DNA from: Gottfriedia acidiceleris
Lineage (GTDB): Bacteria; Bacillota; Bacilli; Bacillales; Bacillaceae_G
Direction of reading: 5' to 3'
Assembly (NCBI RefSeq): GCF_004138285.1
Contig: NZ_SCFN01000021.1
Location: 20,777-84,776 of the forward strand
Length of the DNA: 64,000 nt
The position numbers were made by a program, and so were the translations under genes. This document shows, one piece after another, positions 1 to 8,607 of this stretch. Within the stretch, counting starts at the first letter, position 1. Every line of letters starts with the position of its first letter. The notes under the pieces were generated by a model. It had not been told where the DNA came from. It did not search any database and was given only the letters and a program-made list of their open reading frames with translations.

Positions 1-363
1 GATTAAATCACATGCTAAAGCCAAATTAAAACCAGCACCAGCTGCAAAACCATGAACTGAAGCAATTACAGGCTTATCGATCTCACGAATCGTTTTAATA
101 ACTGTATTTAGGATTCCTATATGCTCATATACTGCATTTGGAGTGACGTTTCCCATCGTTTTAACATCTCCACCTGCTGAAAATGAACGACCTGCACCAG
201 TTAGTACAATTGCTTTAATTTCCGGATTCAGTTTTGCTTGATTAAGCGCTTCAGTCATACTATTCAACATTTCATAACTAAAAGAATTTAGACTTTCGGG
301 CCTATTTAGCGTTAAAATTAAAATCCGCTCTTTAACTTCTACTAATAAATGTTGTTTACTCAT
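1..363 (-). CDS. Enoyl-CoA hydratase/isomerase, partial (3' end outside window)
   Basis: Crotonase-fold enzyme that hydrates or isomerises 2-enoyl-CoA in beta-oxidation-type acyl degradation in the cytoplasm. Only 121 codons are visible, from the ATG at 363 (preceded by AGGAG) to the window edge. Readable family landmarks are LILTLNRPESLNSF near the N-terminus, the oxyanion-hole segment AGRSFSAGGDVKTM and the second signature HGFAAGAGFNLALACD. The catalytic Glu positions lie outside. It begins 24 nt after the stop of the kinase-like gene and so is the third visible gene of the leftward operon thioesterase, kinase, hydratase, under the operator at 1925-1944. The exact substrate cannot be read from this fragment. 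Confidence 0.88.
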   Translation of the reverse strand, partial: MSKQHLLVEVKERILILTLNRPESLNSFSYEMLNSMTEALNQAKLNPEIKAIVLTGAGRSFSAGGDVKTMGNVTPNAVYEHIGILNTVIKTIREIDKPVIASVHGFAAGAGFNLALACDLI

Positions 364-387
364 TTATTACACTCCTTTTATATGAAT

Positions 388-1455
388 CTATTTAATTGCT
401 ATATCATTGGCAATTCTAATCAGATTTTCTGCGAATTGGTCAAAATTTGCAAAACGCTGATCATTTGTTTGTCCAGCTTTAAATCGATAGAAGATTTGTT
501 GAACAATTACCGCTAATTTAAAATAGGCGAAAGCCATGTAGTAATTAATGTTTGATAAATCTCTGCCACTTTTCTTTGCATATGCCTCAATAAATTGATT
601 TCTTGTAATAAATCCTTCTTGAATCGTAACAGGTGGTTTACCTAATCCAAATTTTAATAAATCTGGATCATCATTTTGAATCCAATAGCATAAAGCTACA
701 CCTAAATCAGCTAATGGATCACCAATTGTTGTCATTTCCCAATCAAATAGTCCAATCATTTCTTTTAAATCGTGACTAAACATCGAATTATTCAATTTAA
801 AATCATAATGAATGATTGATGAGTGATGATTTTTTGGTACATTATTAGTTAACCAACTCATTAGTCGATCAACTTCGGCAATTTCACTAGTCTTTGCCCT
901 GTTATAACGTCCAATCCAGCCGTTAACCTGTCTTTCCATAAAATTCTCAGGTTTCGTTATTTCTAGGAGTTTTGTTTTTGTATAATCAATGGAGTGTAAC
1001 TCAACCAACTTATTTACCATTACAGTAGATATTCTTTTACGATCTTCAATTGTTACGTTTAAATGTGGAGGAAATGATGAGTCAAATACTTCACCATTTT
1101 TTCTTTCCATAATAAAAAATGGACTACCTACAATTACTTCATTTTCTGAATATAAAATCGGTTTAGGTGCAGCCGAAAAGTGAGGATGTATTTCTGATAG
1201 AATACGATATTCTCTTTTCATATCGTGTGCTTTTGGAGCAACAGGGCCAAGTGGCGGCCGTCTTAACACAACTTCCCATTCCCCAATTTTTAGTAAATAG
1301 GTCAAGTTTGAATGACCCGCTGAGAACTGACGAATCACTAATTCTCCATCTGGAAGATCATCAATGTTTTTTTCTAAATATTTATGTAAAACATGAGCAT
1401 TTAACTCTTCACCTTTGCGAACTTGAATCGTTTCTAATTCTACTTTTTCAGCCAT
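388..1455 (-). CDS. APH-fold phosphotransferase, LvaA/ACAD10-kinase-like
   Basis: A 355-aa protein of the aminoglycoside phosphotransferase/choline kinase fold, in the subgroup found beside acyl-CoA dehydrogenases. The catalytic loop HYDFKLNN is at about 216-223 (Asp218, Asn223) and the metal-binding segment GLFDWEMTTIGDPLADLG is near 235-252 (Asp238). The start at 1455 has a perfect AAGGAGGAG site. Related kinases (LvaA in Pseudomonas, the kinase domain of ACAD10/ACAD11) phosphorylate 4-hydroxyacyl-CoA. The neighbours here (ACAD, ligase, SDRs, hydratase) fit that chemistry, so I infer an acyl-CoA hydroxyl kinase and not an antibiotic-resistance enzyme. The family assignment is secure; the substrate is inference. 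Confidence 0.85.
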   Translation of the reverse strand: MAEKVELETIQVRKGEELNAHVLHKYLEKNIDDLPDGELVIRQFSAGHSNLTYLLKIGEWEVVLRRPPLGPVAPKAHDMKREYRILSEIHPHFSAAPKPILYSENEVIVGSPFFIMERKNGEVFDSSFPPHLNVTIEDRKRISTVMVNKLVELHSIDYTKTKLLEITKPENFMERQVNGWIGRYNRAKTSEIAEVDRLMSWLTNNVPKNHHSSIIHYDFKLNNSMFSHDLKEMIGLFDWEMTTIGDPLADLGVALCYWIQNDDPDLLKFGLGKPPVTIQEGFITRNQFIEAYAKKSGRDLSNINYYMAFAYFKLAVIVQQIFYRFKAGQTNDQRFANFDQFAENLIRIANDIAIK

Positions 1456-1485
1456 ATTACTCCTCCTTTATTAAGAAAATTCAGT

Positions 1486-1887
1486 TTATTTTACAACTAA
1501 ATGCCTTTCTAACTGTTCTCTAAATAACTCAGGAAGTACTTCACTACGCTGTTCTTTAAAATTAAAAAATACGATGACCGCGTTACCTGTAGCAATCATT
1601 TGATTTGTCTCTTCACAACAAATTTCATGTTCGAGATGAAAGCTTTTGTTTCCTATTTTTGAAATATAGGTAGATACTGACATTTTTTGATTAAAGTGAC
1701 CTTGATTAACAAAATCACACTTTGTAGATGCTAGAATAAACTTCCAATCATCTAGATTCATTGAATAACCAAGCGATTGGAAGAATTTAATTCGCGCTTC
1801 TTCTAAATAAATAAAGTAACTAGTATTGTTAATATGACCTAATGCATCGGTTTCACAAAATCTAGGGGTAACGGTGAATTTTTCCAT
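1486..1887 (-). CDS. 4HBT hotdog-fold acyl-CoA thioesterase
   Basis: A 133-aa hotdog-fold thioesterase that would hydrolyse acyl-CoA, possibly to relieve CoA trapping during acyl catabolism. The family signature RFCETDALGHINNTSYF is near the N-terminus, with the Asp of the CETDALGHINN motif as the usual active-site residue. I chose the ATG at 1887 because GGTAGG lies just upstream; a longer frame would need a TTG at 1908 with no ribosome site. It is the first gene of the leftward operon with the kinase and hydratase, 30 nt before the kinase start. The TetR-type operator at 1925-1944 lies 38-57 nt upstream of its start. Confidence 0.85.
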   Translation of the reverse strand: MEKFTVTPRFCETDALGHINNTSYFIYLEEARIKFFQSLGYSMNLDDWKFILASTKCDFVNQGHFNQKMSVSTYISKIGNKSFHLEHEICCEETNQMIATGNAVIVFFNFKEQRSEVLPELFREQLERHLVVK

Positions 1888-1924
1888 AAAACTACCTACC
1901 TTTATCAAAATTATTTATTTAACA

Positions 1925-1944
1925 ATACTAACTAGTCGGTATGT
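1925..1944. promoter_or_regulatory. TetR-family operator, site 1
   Basis: The sequence ATACTAACTAGTCGGTATGT has an 18-bp dyad of the form ATAC-YR-ACTAGT-YR-GTAT centred on CTAG. It differs at one base from the site at 8608-8627 upstream of the second acyl-CoA operon. It lies between the end of the tetR gene and the thioesterase start, where the promoter of the leftward operon must be. Binding by the adjacent TetR protein is inferred. Confidence 0.7.
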
Positions 1945-1965
1945 AAAGGAGAAAGAGGCAAAAGA

Positions 1966-2535
1966 CTACTCCTCTACTTTAATCCCTTTTAAGATCATTT
2001 CTTGGAATGATTTCGCAATTTCAAATGCATTTTTTGCCCCTTCAGCGTTATACCATTCATAACTCCAGTTCATAACACCTAATATACCGAATGAAACGAT
2101 TGGTACGTCTAAATCTGATCTTAAATCACCATTTTTAATTCCTTCATTAAGAAGTTTCTCAATATTAAATCTGTATAAATCCCTTTTTGCTTTAATTTCC
2201 GTTAAACTTTCAGGATTTAAATGTCTCATTTCACGATAAAACACTTTTGCACTTGGACCTTGCTTTTTAATGTCCATTAAGCTTAAATAAATGACTTCAA
2301 AAAGCTTATCTGAAAAGCTTTTCTTTGAATCATTAATAACTTCTTCCTGCTCATTTAATACTTCATCAATAAATTGAAGGTGAATTTCCATAAGAAGCTG
2401 TTCTTTGCTAGTATAATAATAGTAAAAAGTTCCTTTTGTAACTCCGATCGATTCGACGATATCTTGAATGGATGTACTCGTAAATCCTTTTTTATCAAAT
2501 AGCTGTATAGAGTGTTCCTTTATTTTTTGTTTCAT
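1966..2535 (-). CDS. TetR/AcrR family transcriptional regulator
   Basis: A 189-aa repressor with the TetR N-terminal helix-turn-helix: the helices around FDKKGFTSTSIQDIVESIG and VTKGTFYYYYTSKEQLL are classical. The C-terminal domain of about 140 residues would bind the inducer, most likely an acyl-CoA given the neighbours. The ATG at 2535 follows GCGAGG at good spacing and is preferred to the TTG five codons upstream. It lies immediately upstream of the thioesterase operon, and two nearly identical palindromes before the two flanking acyl-CoA operons (1925-1944, 8608-8627) are its probable targets. No third copy was seen before its own start, so autoregulation is not evident. Confidence 0.9.
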   Translation of the reverse strand: MKQKIKEHSIQLFDKKGFTSTSIQDIVESIGVTKGTFYYYYTSKEQLLMEIHLQFIDEVLNEQEEVINDSKKSFSDKLFEVIYLSLMDIKKQGPSAKVFYREMRHLNPESLTEIKAKRDLYRFNIEKLLNEGIKNGDLRSDLDVPIVSFGILGVMNWSYEWYNAEGAKNAFEIAKSFQEMILKGIKVEE

Positions 2536-2702
2536 TAGATGTCCTCGCAATCTTAAAAATTCAATAGAATTATATCATAGTTCAAGAAAGGTTTTATAAT
2601 AATCTAATTAATTAAAAGGACATCACATCTTACTAAATTGATTGATATTCCTTGTGGAAAATAGTTACGTATCTGTTTATATTTTGATAAATAAGTATGC
2701 GT

Positions 2703-2834
2703 GGTTGATTTCCACTACAGAATGCTCGCTTTCCGCGGGGCGTGACCTGAGCCTCCTCGTCACGTCCGTTCCTGTGGGGTCTCAGGTTTCCCGCATATCC
2801 CACAGGAGTCTAGCATTCTTTCGTTCCAATCAAC
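2703..2834. repeat. GC-rich dispersed Bacillaceae intergenic repeat
   Basis: An element of about 130 bp, much richer in G+C than its surroundings, with terminal GGTTGATT and AATCAAC ends in inverted orientation. Internal blocks are CTCGCTTTCCGCGGGGCG, GAGCCTCCTCG and CTGTGGGGTCTCAGG. I recognise this as an intergenic repeat scattered in many Bacillaceae genomes and often miscalled as a short protein. It probably folds into a stable hairpin structure; its function is unknown to me. Confidence 0.7.
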
Positions 2835-3181
2835 TATTCAAATTAAAATAAAAACTAAAAAAACACATAGAATGATTAATTTTGAATTAATTGACCCTCA
2901 AAAATTGTTGAAATCATTAAATATAATGTAAATATATTAACTTTTTAACCTACTGAAAAAAAGTTTTTAATATATAAAAAACATAATATATATAGTAAAA
3001 TTACTACTTTATCAACGAAACCTAAAAAAATTTATATACTTTCAAACTCTATAATTCCGATACTCTGACAATCAAAAAGAATTAAATATCGAATATATTC
3101 TAGCAATATACTATGTGTAAGATATTTCTACTATTATATCCTAGTTTTAATTAGGGCAGTATTAAAAAAATAACCTATACC
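2835..3181. other. AT-rich intergenic stretch, no gene seen
   Basis: Very AT-rich sequence between the repeat and the acyl-CoA synthetase gene. I see no supported gene or RNA. At its right edge, CTATCTATC and GATAGATAG (3182-3209) form an inverted repeat overlapping the synthetase stop codon, without a clear U tract. Confidence 0.5.
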
Positions 3182-3192
3182 CTATCTATCCA

Positions 3193-4815
3193 TTACCCTT
3201 GATAGATAGAGCTTTCTTCTTCTCTAATAGCTCTTCTTAATATTTTGCCAACATTCGTTTTAGGTAGTTCATTTCGGAATTCGATCATTCTTGGAACTTT
3301 ATATGTCGCTAAATGATTTTTGCAGTATTCCTTCATTTCTTCTAAGGTAAGATGTTTATCTTCTTTAAGGACAATCACTGCTTTAACTGTTTCACCTCTG
3401 TAAGAGTCGGGTACACCTATTACGACAGCCTCTTTTACGTAAGGATGCTCATAAATTACTTCTTCGACTTCACGGGGATACACATTAAAGCCGCTTGCTA
3501 TAATCATATCCTTTTTTCGATCTAAAATTGAGACGTATCCATCTTCATCGACGCTCGCAATATCCCCTGTATATAACCATCCATCTCTAATTGTATTTGC
3601 AGTTTCTTCTGGCAAATTCCAATAGCCTTTCATCACTTGAGGACCTTTAATAATTAATTCTCCAATTTCACCTACTGGAACTTCGTGTAATCCGCTAGCA
3701 ATGTCAACGATTTTGGAATCAGTAGATGGATATGGGATACCCACAGTGCCAGGCTTTCTTGCTGCAAATGCAGGATTACTATGAGTCGTTGGGGACGCTT
3801 CGGATAATCCATAACCTTCTAAAATAGTTGCACCTGTCTTTTTCTCAAATTGCTTCATTAGTTCTACAGGCATCGGTGCGCTTCCACTATTGCAAAGCTT
3901 AATTGCATCTATCCCATATTTTTCAGACTCAGGATGATTAATTAATGCAACATACATTGTTGGAACGCCTGGAAAAAGCGTAGGTTGTTCATTTTTTATC
4001 GTATTTAAAACTTCTTCAATTTCAAAACGTGGAAGGATGATCATTTCATTTGCCATATAAACACTTAAATTAATACATACTGTCATTCCATATACATGGA
4101 AAAACGGAATGATCGATAAGACCCGCTCGCGACCAGGATCGAATGCGCCTTTAAAAAATTCACTTTGCTGCATTATATTTGCATAAAGATTTCGGTGGGT
4201 TAGCATTACTCCTTTTGAACGCCCAGTTGTTCCACTTGTATATTGAAGAATTGCAACATCTTCATGAGAATCAATTTTAACTGGTTTCAGTTCTTGATTT
4301 CCGCTTTTCAAAAAGCTTCCAAATGATATTGCTTCGTCATAATTTTCTTCTGAACTAGTTAAATTAACTACTATAATTTTCTTTAAATTCGTTTCTTTAA
4401 TTAACGGTTTGACAGTAGGGTACAAACTGTTTAATACAACAATCGTTTCTGTGCCTGAGTCATTTAATAATTCCTTTAGTTCTCTTTCAACAGACATTGG
4501 ATTTATTTGGGTTACAATTCCACCTACAGTTAGAATTCCATAATATGAAATAACATATTGTGGACAATTTGGAAGCATGATTGCTACACGGTCACCTTTT
4601 TGAATGCCATTTTTTTGTAAAGCAGAAGCAAATTTCTTTACTGCCGACTGTACTTCTTTATAAGTATTTTTTTTACCATAAAATGAAAGACAAGAATGAT
4701 TAGGATAGTTTTCAGTAGTTTCGTTAAACATTTCTGGAATTGATTTTGTCGGAATAGATAGTTCTTTTGCAATATATTCAGGATAGTGAGCTAACCAAAC
4801 TTTATTTGTTGACAT
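3193..4815 (-). CDS. Long-chain/medium-chain acyl-CoA synthetase (AMP-forming)
   Basis: A 540-aa ANL-superfamily ligase that activates a carboxylic acid to its acyl-CoA through an acyl-AMP intermediate. Visible motifs in order are the P-loop-like QYTSGTTGRSKGVMLTHRN, YGLSEASP, the hinge region DGWLYTGDIASVDEDGY, DRKKDMI and the C-terminal catalytic lysine region PKTNVGKILRRA. The ATG at 4815 is preferred because TGGAGAG lies upstream; a longer frame to 4857 lacks a good site. It is the last gene of the leftward operon beginning at 8523, 60 nt after an SDR. In the proposed pathway it is the entry enzyme (LvaE-like role). Chain length of the acid is not readable. Confidence 0.9.
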   Translation of the reverse strand: MSTNKVWLAHYPEYIAKELSIPTKSIPEMFNETTENYPNHSCLSFYGKKNTYKEVQSAVKKFASALQKNGIQKGDRVAIMLPNCPQYVISYYGILTVGGIVTQINPMSVERELKELLNDSGTETIVVLNSLYPTVKPLIKETNLKKIIVVNLTSSEENYDEAISFGSFLKSGNQELKPVKIDSHEDVAILQYTSGTTGRSKGVMLTHRNLYANIMQQSEFFKGAFDPGRERVLSIIPFFHVYGMTVCINLSVYMANEMIILPRFEIEEVLNTIKNEQPTLFPGVPTMYVALINHPESEKYGIDAIKLCNSGSAPMPVELMKQFEKKTGATILEGYGLSEASPTTHSNPAFAARKPGTVGIPYPSTDSKIVDIASGLHEVPVGEIGELIIKGPQVMKGYWNLPEETANTIRDGWLYTGDIASVDEDGYVSILDRKKDMIIASGFNVYPREVEEVIYEHPYVKEAVVIGVPDSYRGETVKAVIVLKEDKHLTLEEMKEYCKNHLATYKVPRMIEFRNELPKTNVGKILRRAIREEESSIYQG

Positions 4816-4875
4816 ACATAACTCTCCATTTCTGATCATGAATATTGTTTTAAACAACTTTTCAAATCTAATAGA

Positions 4876-5628
4876 TTAGAATATTAATCCTCCACCATCA
4901 ACTGATAACGTTGCTCCAGTCACGAATGATGCTTCATCAGATGCTAAAAATAGTGCAGCTGATGCGATTTCATCTGGAGTCCCTATTCTGCCAAGTGCAT
5001 TTGCACGGGATAAAATTGGCCACTTTCTTTCATCATTTTTCCATTCCTTAATAATATTTGTATCAATTATTCCTGGAGCAATTGCATTTACTCGAATATT
5101 ATATTTTCCGTACTCTAATGCTGCATTTTGCGTTAATAATACTACTCCACCTTTAGATGCATTGTAAGCACTTACATATTTCCTTCCTTTTAAGCCTAGT
5201 AAACTAGCTGTATTGATAATCACACCATTGCCACATTTTTCCAGCTCAGGAATTGCATATTTTATGCCTAAAAATACACTTTTTAGATTAATATCGATTA
5301 CCTGATTCCATTCTTCTTCTGCTAAGTCTACACTTCTTACTTCAGAGTTCCCAATTCCAGCATTGTTAAACAAAATATCAATTCTACCAAAATGTTCAAC
5401 AGCTCGCTTCATCAAATTTTGAATGCTTTTGCTTTCGGCAACATTCGTTTTAACGAAAATAGCATCTTGATTTTGTTCTTTTATTACACCTAGCGTTTCT
5501 TCGCCAGTAACTTCATTAATGTCTGCTATAACAATTTTTGCTCCCTCTTTTGCGAAGCGGAAAGCAGTAGCACGTCCAATCCCACTACCTCCGCCTGTAA
5601 TAACTGCGACTTTATCTTTTAGTCTCAT
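4876..5628 (-). CDS. SDR family oxidoreductase, 3-oxoacyl reductase/3-hydroxyacyl dehydrogenase-like
   Basis: A 250-aa classical short-chain dehydrogenase. It has the NAD(P)-binding TGGGSGIG near residues 11-18, the NNAG motif near 90 and the catalytic YNASKGG (Tyr and Lys) near 155-161, ending in the usual VTGATLSVDGG. Asp at the end of beta-2 (VIADINE) suggests NAD preference. It starts at 5628 after GAGAGG and sits 34 nt downstream of the acyl-CoA dehydrogenase gene, so it is co-transcribed. It would oxidise a 3-hydroxyacyl-CoA, or reduce the reverse substrate, within the acyl degradation operon. FabG-like fatty-acid synthesis is less likely in this context. Confidence 0.87.
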   Translation of the reverse strand: MRLKDKVAVITGGGSGIGRATAFRFAKEGAKIVIADINEVTGEETLGVIKEQNQDAIFVKTNVAESKSIQNLMKRAVEHFGRIDILFNNAGIGNSEVRSVDLAEEEWNQVIDINLKSVFLGIKYAIPELEKCGNGVIINTASLLGLKGRKYVSAYNASKGGVVLLTQNAALEYGKYNIRVNAIAPGIIDTNIIKEWKNDERKWPILSRANALGRIGTPDEIASAALFLASDEASFVTGATLSVDGGGLIF

Positions 5629-5662
5629 ATCGATCCTCTCTCAATCTGTCATTTTATTTGAA

Positions 5663-6901
5663 TTAACTTTTTATTGTAGAGAAGTTTTTTTCTGTAACAT
5701 GTTTTTTTAATTCTAATCTTGCTAACTGCGCTCGATGTACTTCATCTGGACCATCAGCTAATCTTAACGTTCTGGCATTTGCCCATTGAGCAGCTAAAGT
5801 ATAATCATCAGATACACCTGCAGCTCCAAAGGCTTGAATAGCGCGGTCAATTACTCGTAAAGCCATTGAAGGCGCGACGACTTTAATCATTGCAATTTCT
5901 GCTTTTGCCTCTTTATTACCAACAGTGTCCATCATATATGCAGCCTTTAAGGTTAGTAATCTAGCTTGCTCTATTTCTATTCTTGAATTAGCAATCCACT
6001 CTTGAATAACTCCTTGATTTGCAATTGGCTTACCAAATGCTGCTCGATTTTGTACACGCTTACACATTTCTTCAAGTGCCCGTTCGGCAGCACCAATCAA
6101 TCTCATACAATGGTGGATGCGACCTGGACCAAGTCTACCTTGTGCAATCGCAAATCCTTTCCCTTCTCCCCATAAAATATTACTTGCAGGAACTTTTACA
6201 TTTGTAAACGTAATATCTGCATGTCCATGCGGTGCATGATCATAACCGAATACTGGTAATACCCTTTCGATTTTTACTCCAGGTGTATTTAACGGGACTA
6301 GAATCATAGATTGCTGTTCATACTTTGGTGCATCCGGGTCCGTTTTGCCCATAAATATTGCAATTTTGCATCTAGGATCCCCCGCTCCTGATGACCACCA
6401 TTTTCTACCATTGATGATATAATAATCACCTTCTTTTTTGATACTCGCTTCAATATTAGTTGCATCAGAAGAAGCGACCTCAGGCTCGGTCATTGAAAAG
6501 CATGAGCGAATTTCACCATTTAAAAGTGGTACCAACCAATTTTCCTTTTGCTCTTTCGTACCATATCTTTCTAAAACTTCCATATTCCCTGTATCTGGTG
6601 CACTACAATTAAACACTTCTGGTCCAATCATAGATCTCCCCATAATTTCGCATAATGGAGCGTATTCTAAATTCGTTAATCCTGCTCCTAGATCACTTTC
6701 AGGTAAAAATAAATTCCATAATCCTGCTTGTTTTGCTTTTTGTTTTAATTCTTCCATAATCGGAGGTACATCACTCCACCGAGTTTCTTGTGCATTTAAC
6801 TGCTGCTCATATATTCGCTCATTAGGATAAACATAAGTTTCCATAAATTTGGTTAATTTTAATTGAAGCTCTTTACTTTTTTGCGAATATAAAAAATCCA
6901 T
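5663..6901 (-). CDS. Acyl-CoA dehydrogenase, ACAD10/ACAD11-like
   Basis: A 412-aa FAD-dependent acyl-CoA dehydrogenase. The N-terminal helical domain is followed by the FAD/substrate segments [16 protein letters not shown] and [12 protein letters not shown], then [16 protein letters not shown] and the C-terminal [17 protein letters not shown]. That last motif, with ADG in place of the YEG carrying the usual catalytic Glu, is typical as I remember it of the ACAD10/ACAD11/FadE-like branch rather than short- or medium-chain ACADs. That branch works with an APH-type kinase on 4-hydroxyacyl-CoA, and such a kinase is encoded at 388-1455. It sits in the operon with two SDRs, a ligase and the ComB-like gene. 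Family certain; substrate inferred. Confidence 0.92.
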   Translation of the reverse strand: MDFLYSQKSKELQLKLTKFMETYVYPNERIYEQQLNAQETRWSDVPPIMEELKQKAKQAGLWNLFLPESDLGAGLTNLEYAPLCEIMGRSMIGPEVFNCSAPDTGNMEVLERYGTKEQKENWLVPLLNGEIRSCFSMTEPEVASSDATNIEASIKKEGDYYIINGRKWWSSGAGDPRCKIAIFMGKTDPDAPKYEQQSMILVPLNTPGVKIERVLPVFGYDHAPHGHADITFTNVKVPASNILWGEGKGFAIAQGRLGPGRIHHCMRLIGAAERALEEMCKRVQNRAAFGKPIANQGVIQEWIANSRIEIEQARLLTLKAAYMMDTVGNKEAKAEIAMIKVVAPSMALRVIDRAIQAFGAAGVSDDYTLAAQWANARTLRLADGPDEVHRAQLARLELKKHVTEKNFSTIKS

Positions 6902-6963
6902 TTAATCATCCCTTTCACAACTAGTTTTTGCCTAACAAGTTATCGTGTTTAATAGAACAATAT

Positions 6964-7713
6964 TTAAATAGTTTCCTTTGAAAAATTGACATTAATTACG
7001 CTTTTACCATCTGTAAATATCGGTACAACATTAAATATACTTTTACTACAAACAAATTTTAATTCCTCTTCAAACCCATAACGAATTAACATTTTACCAA
7101 CAGTCGATTCCGCTAAAATCTCATTACATTTTTCTTTCAACCCTAAGTAAAAATAATGGGCAGACTTAGCTGCATCGGATAAATCGAAATGACATGATTC
7201 ATTTACTAAGCAATCAATAAAATAACCTGCTCCATAAAAGTCCTCCATATTAAAATGTCCTGACGACCCCGAACATACTATAATAACAGACTCCTCTTTG
7301 TAGGAATGTCTTAAGTGATTTGCAACTGCATTTGCATTCAAAATCGATGCAGCGTATACTTTCTTTGCATTTTGAGAATTTTTTAACGCCACGGTTCCAT
7401 TCGTTGTTGATAAAACGATTGACTGATCAGTAACAATTTTCTTTAATGTTAATGGATTAGGAGATAGAAAACCTTCAATTGTATTCCCTTCATATTCCCC
7501 TATTAATAGATATTCTTTGTCCAAATTTTTATTTGTAAAAAGAACTGCCTCTTGTCCATTCTTAACAGGTATGACCTCTTTAGCACCAAAGGCTAATGCC
7601 GCTGTAATGGTTGAAGTAGCAAGTAATACATCAAAAACGACTACTATCTTTTCATCGTTTAGTTTTTGATCATCAATTTCTTCTTTTTTCATCAAAAGAT
7701 GAAGTTTGCCCAT
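6964..7713 (-). CDS. ComB-like (2-phosphosulfolactate phosphatase family) protein, altered active site
   Basis: A 249-aa member of the 2-phosphosulfolactate phosphatase family, normally a Mg-dependent step of coenzyme M/sulfolactate synthesis. The fold signatures are present: VVVFDVLLATSTITAAL (24-40), LSTTNGTVAL (101-110) and CSGSSGHFNMEDFYGAG (147-163). In the family as I remember it, the first motif reads DVLRAT and the second TTNGTRA; here both arginines are replaced (Leu31, Val108). A changed phosphate ligand or loss of activity is therefore plausible. It sits between an SDR and the acyl-CoA dehydrogenase (gaps of about 36 and 62 nt), with no other sulfonate gene nearby. A role tied to the phosphorylated acyl-CoA intermediate is speculative. 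Confidence 0.8.
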   Translation of the reverse strand: MGKLHLLMKKEEIDDQKLNDEKIVVVFDVLLATSTITAALAFGAKEVIPVKNGQEAVLFTNKNLDKEYLLIGEYEGNTIEGFLSPNPLTLKKIVTDQSIVLSTTNGTVALKNSQNAKKVYAASILNANAVANHLRHSYKEESVIIVCSGSSGHFNMEDFYGAGYFIDCLVNESCHFDLSDAAKSAHYFYLGLKEKCNEILAESTVGKMLIRYGFEEELKFVCSKSIFNVVPIFTDGKSVINVNFSKETI

Positions 7714-7749
7714 TTACAAAACTCCTTTTTGATTATGATGTTTCAAACA

Positions 7750-8523
7750 TTACACGGCTGATGCTCCTCCATCAACAACTAGAACAGACCCAGTCACATA
7801 ATTCGAAGCTGGCGCTGCTAAAAATAAAGCCGCACCTTTTAACTCGTCTTCATTTCCAAATTTCTTAAGTGGTATAGATTCTAATATTTCATCCGTACCA
7901 TGAGAAATAACATCTTTAGACATTTTCGTTGGGAAAAATCCAGGAGCTAATGCATTTACATAAATGCCACTAGGACCCCATTTCGCAGCTAAATCTTTTG
8001 TAAAACTGATCACTGCACCTTTACTTGCACTATAGCCAACAGCATTCATTACTTTTGGATTCGTTCCCACTAAGCCAGCAATAGAAGCAATGTTTATAAT
8101 TTTTCCAGATTTTTGTTCTAACATGATTTTCCCTACTGCTTGAGACATTAAAAACGTACCGGTAACATTAACATTCATTACTTTATTCCATACCTCTAAT
8201 GGCATTTCTTCCGCAGGTGCTCCCCAAGAAGCACCGCTATTGTTTACTAAAATATCAATTCGGCCAAATTTATCTTTCGTTTCGTTAACTACTTTTTGCA
8301 CATCCTCTTTGTTTGTTACATCACACTTCAATGCGAAAGAATCTACACCTAAACTTTTCAATTCTTCACTAATATCCTGGCATGCTTCTACATTTCTTGA
8401 ACAAAGTACAACATTTGCACCTGCTTCAGCGAATCCTTTCGCTATTTGTTCACCAAGACCTCGTCCACCACCAGTTACAATTGCTACTTTCCCAGTTAAA
8501 TCAAATAACTCTTTTACGTGCAT
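7750..8523 (-). CDS. SDR family oxidoreductase, first gene of acyl-CoA operon
   Basis: A 257-aa short-chain dehydrogenase with TGGGRGLG near 17-24, NNSG near 93 (Ser in place of the usual Ala), NIASIAGL and the catalytic YSASKGAV (Tyr, Lys) near 165. The C-terminal SNYVTGSVLVVDGG is standard. The start at 8523 has a very strong AGGAGG site and no gene lies upstream for nearly 600 bp, so this opens the leftward operon that runs to 3193. The operator at 8608-8627 is about 85 nt upstream. The cofactor region (LCSRN) suggests NADP. It is a separate paralogue of the SDR at 4876-5628 and probably acts on a different oxidation state of the same substrate. Confidence 0.87.
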   Translation of the reverse strand: MHVKELFDLTGKVAIVTGGGRGLGEQIAKGFAEAGANVVLCSRNVEACQDISEELKSLGVDSFALKCDVTNKEDVQKVVNETKDKFGRIDILVNNSGASWGAPAEEMPLEVWNKVMNVNVTGTFLMSQAVGKIMLEQKSGKIINIASIAGLVGTNPKVMNAVGYSASKGAVISFTKDLAAKWGPSGIYVNALAPGFFPTKMSKDVISHGTDEILESIPLKKFGNEDELKGAALFLAAPASNYVTGSVLVVDGGASAV

Positions 8524-8607
8524 TTCAAATCCTCCTAAAATTAGTATTTATTTCATAAAGTCCCTATTTTCACAAAACTTTAGCTTCATTTTTAAACAAA
8601 CTTTTAG

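Noticed and set aside
388..1455. Antibiotic resistance (aminoglycoside phosphotransferase)
   Set aside because: The fold is shared but the operon is acyl-CoA metabolism; resistance is not supported.
2642..2851. 69-codon plus-strand frame
   Set aside because: It lies almost entirely within the GC-rich intergenic repeat, which is open by chance; no ribosome site.
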